This document shows, piece by piece, positions 13,331-13,550 of a stretch of DNA of 13,550 bases (within the stretch, counting starts at the first letter, position 1; every line of letters begins with the position of its first letter). A program made the position numbers and the translations under genes. The DNA is from Bacillota bacterium (GTDB lineage: Bacteria; Bacillota; Sulfobacillia; JAJZYS01; JAJYTV01). The DNA is taken from the NCBI GenBank assembly GCA_021786135.1, contig JAJYNV010000027.1, positions 1 to 13,550 on the forward strand, written 5' to 3'. The notes under the pieces were generated by a model that was not told the origin of the DNA, ran no database searches, and saw nothing but the letters and a program-made list of their open reading frames with translations.

Positions 13331-13550
13331 TCATCTGAGAATCTCATCAGAGTGTGGCTGGCGCCAGGCCAGCATCTCGGCCTCGAGCCGACGTACGGCC
13401 GCCATCTCCGCCTCTCGCCTCGATTCCGACCAGCTGAGCAGACGTGCCATTTCATTGGCGTCCGCGCTGAGGTGCTGCAGGGCAAAGTCGCCCCCAAAGA
13501 GCATGCGGTCGGTGCGGCGACGGTAGACGTCGACCAGGTGGAGGACGAAC
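13331..13550 (-). CDS. glpD: C-terminal end of an FAD-dependent glycerol-3-phosphate dehydrogenase-like protein (partial)
   Basis: The minus-strand frame is open from the right edge to TGA at 13331-13333 and gives 72 residues with a strongly G/C third position. It reads VLHLVDVYRRRTDRMLFGGD at the start, then LSADANEMARLLSWSESRRE and a charged helix AEMAAVRRLEAEML. This matches the helical C-terminal cap of GlpD/GlpA (DAO_C), where relatives show ALTLxDxLxRRTRL...AxxVAxLMAxxLGWDExRxxxEVxxYR. The FAD and catalytic domains lie outside the window, so the assignment rests on this tail pattern alone. If correct, the enzyme oxidises glycerol 3-phosphate to dihydroxyacetone phosphate at the membrane and passes electrons to quinones. 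The small membrane-protein gene follows on the same strand. Confidence 0.6.
   Translation of the reverse strand, partial: FVLHLVDVYRRRTDRMLFGGDFALQHLSADANEMARLLSWSESRREAEMAAVRRLEAEMLAWRQPHSDEILR

Noticed and set aside
13204..13497. 97-codon minus-strand frame near the right edge
   Set aside because: It overlaps two better frames (the GlpD-like tail and the small membrane protein); its product is Arg/Cys-rich and motif-free.
1..13550. CRISPR array, tRNA/rRNA genes, transposase or phage genes
   Set aside because: No regularly spaced repeats, cloverleaf landmarks, or motifs of mobile-element proteins were seen on either strand.

Overview
The window is a high-GC (roughly two-thirds G+C by eye) stretch of bacterial chromosome carrying housekeeping and central-metabolism genes. 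Coding frames have strongly G/C third positions, several start codons are GTG or TTG, and ribosome binding sites are mostly of the GAGGAGG/AAGGAGG type. The 2-oxoglutarate dehydrogenase E1 is free-standing rather than fused to an E2 domain as in many actinobacteria, and MurB is the type I form. This points to an aerobic, high-GC, non-enteric bacterium, perhaps from a Chloroflexota-like or other deep lineage, but the sequence alone does not fix the phylum. I see no rRNA, tRNA, CRISPR array, insertion sequence or phage gene.

Left part (1-4140). An ambiguous gene fragment sits at the left edge, next to a small palindrome (108-123) that looks like a repressor operator. A class I SAM-dependent methyltransferase (minus strand) is followed by a hairpin and is divergent from a two-gene operon (plus strand) of a class V PLP enzyme and a class III (CaiB/BaiF) CoA-transferase, which overlap by 8 nt. 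The operon ends in a perfect 20-bp hairpin. On its far side is a decayed, N-terminally truncated and frameshifted remnant of an MFS transporter (minus strand).

Middle (4142-10366). A metallo-beta-lactamase-fold hydrolase and a Gfo/Idh/MocA-type NAD(P)-dependent oxidoreductase lie on the minus strand. Divergent from them, behind a good sigma70-like promoter and a separate TATAAT box, is the sucA-sucB pair encoding the E1 and E2 components of the 2-oxoglutarate dehydrogenase complex of the TCA cycle. It closes with a 13-bp hairpin. The E3 gene (lpd) is not in the window.

Right part (10399-13550). An MFS transporter with 12 predicted membrane segments is followed by about 380 nt with no convincing gene, then murB (peptidoglycan precursor synthesis) and its hairpin terminator. 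On the minus strand there is a previously easy-to-miss 38-residue single-pass membrane protein. Upstream of it, running in from the right edge, is the C-terminal end of what looks like an FAD-dependent glycerol-3-phosphate dehydrogenase.

I found no clearly new multi-gene system. The items most worth a second look are the operator-like palindrome at the left edge, the MFS pseudogene, the small membrane protein, and the HxDxDH metal-motif variant in the metallo-hydrolase.
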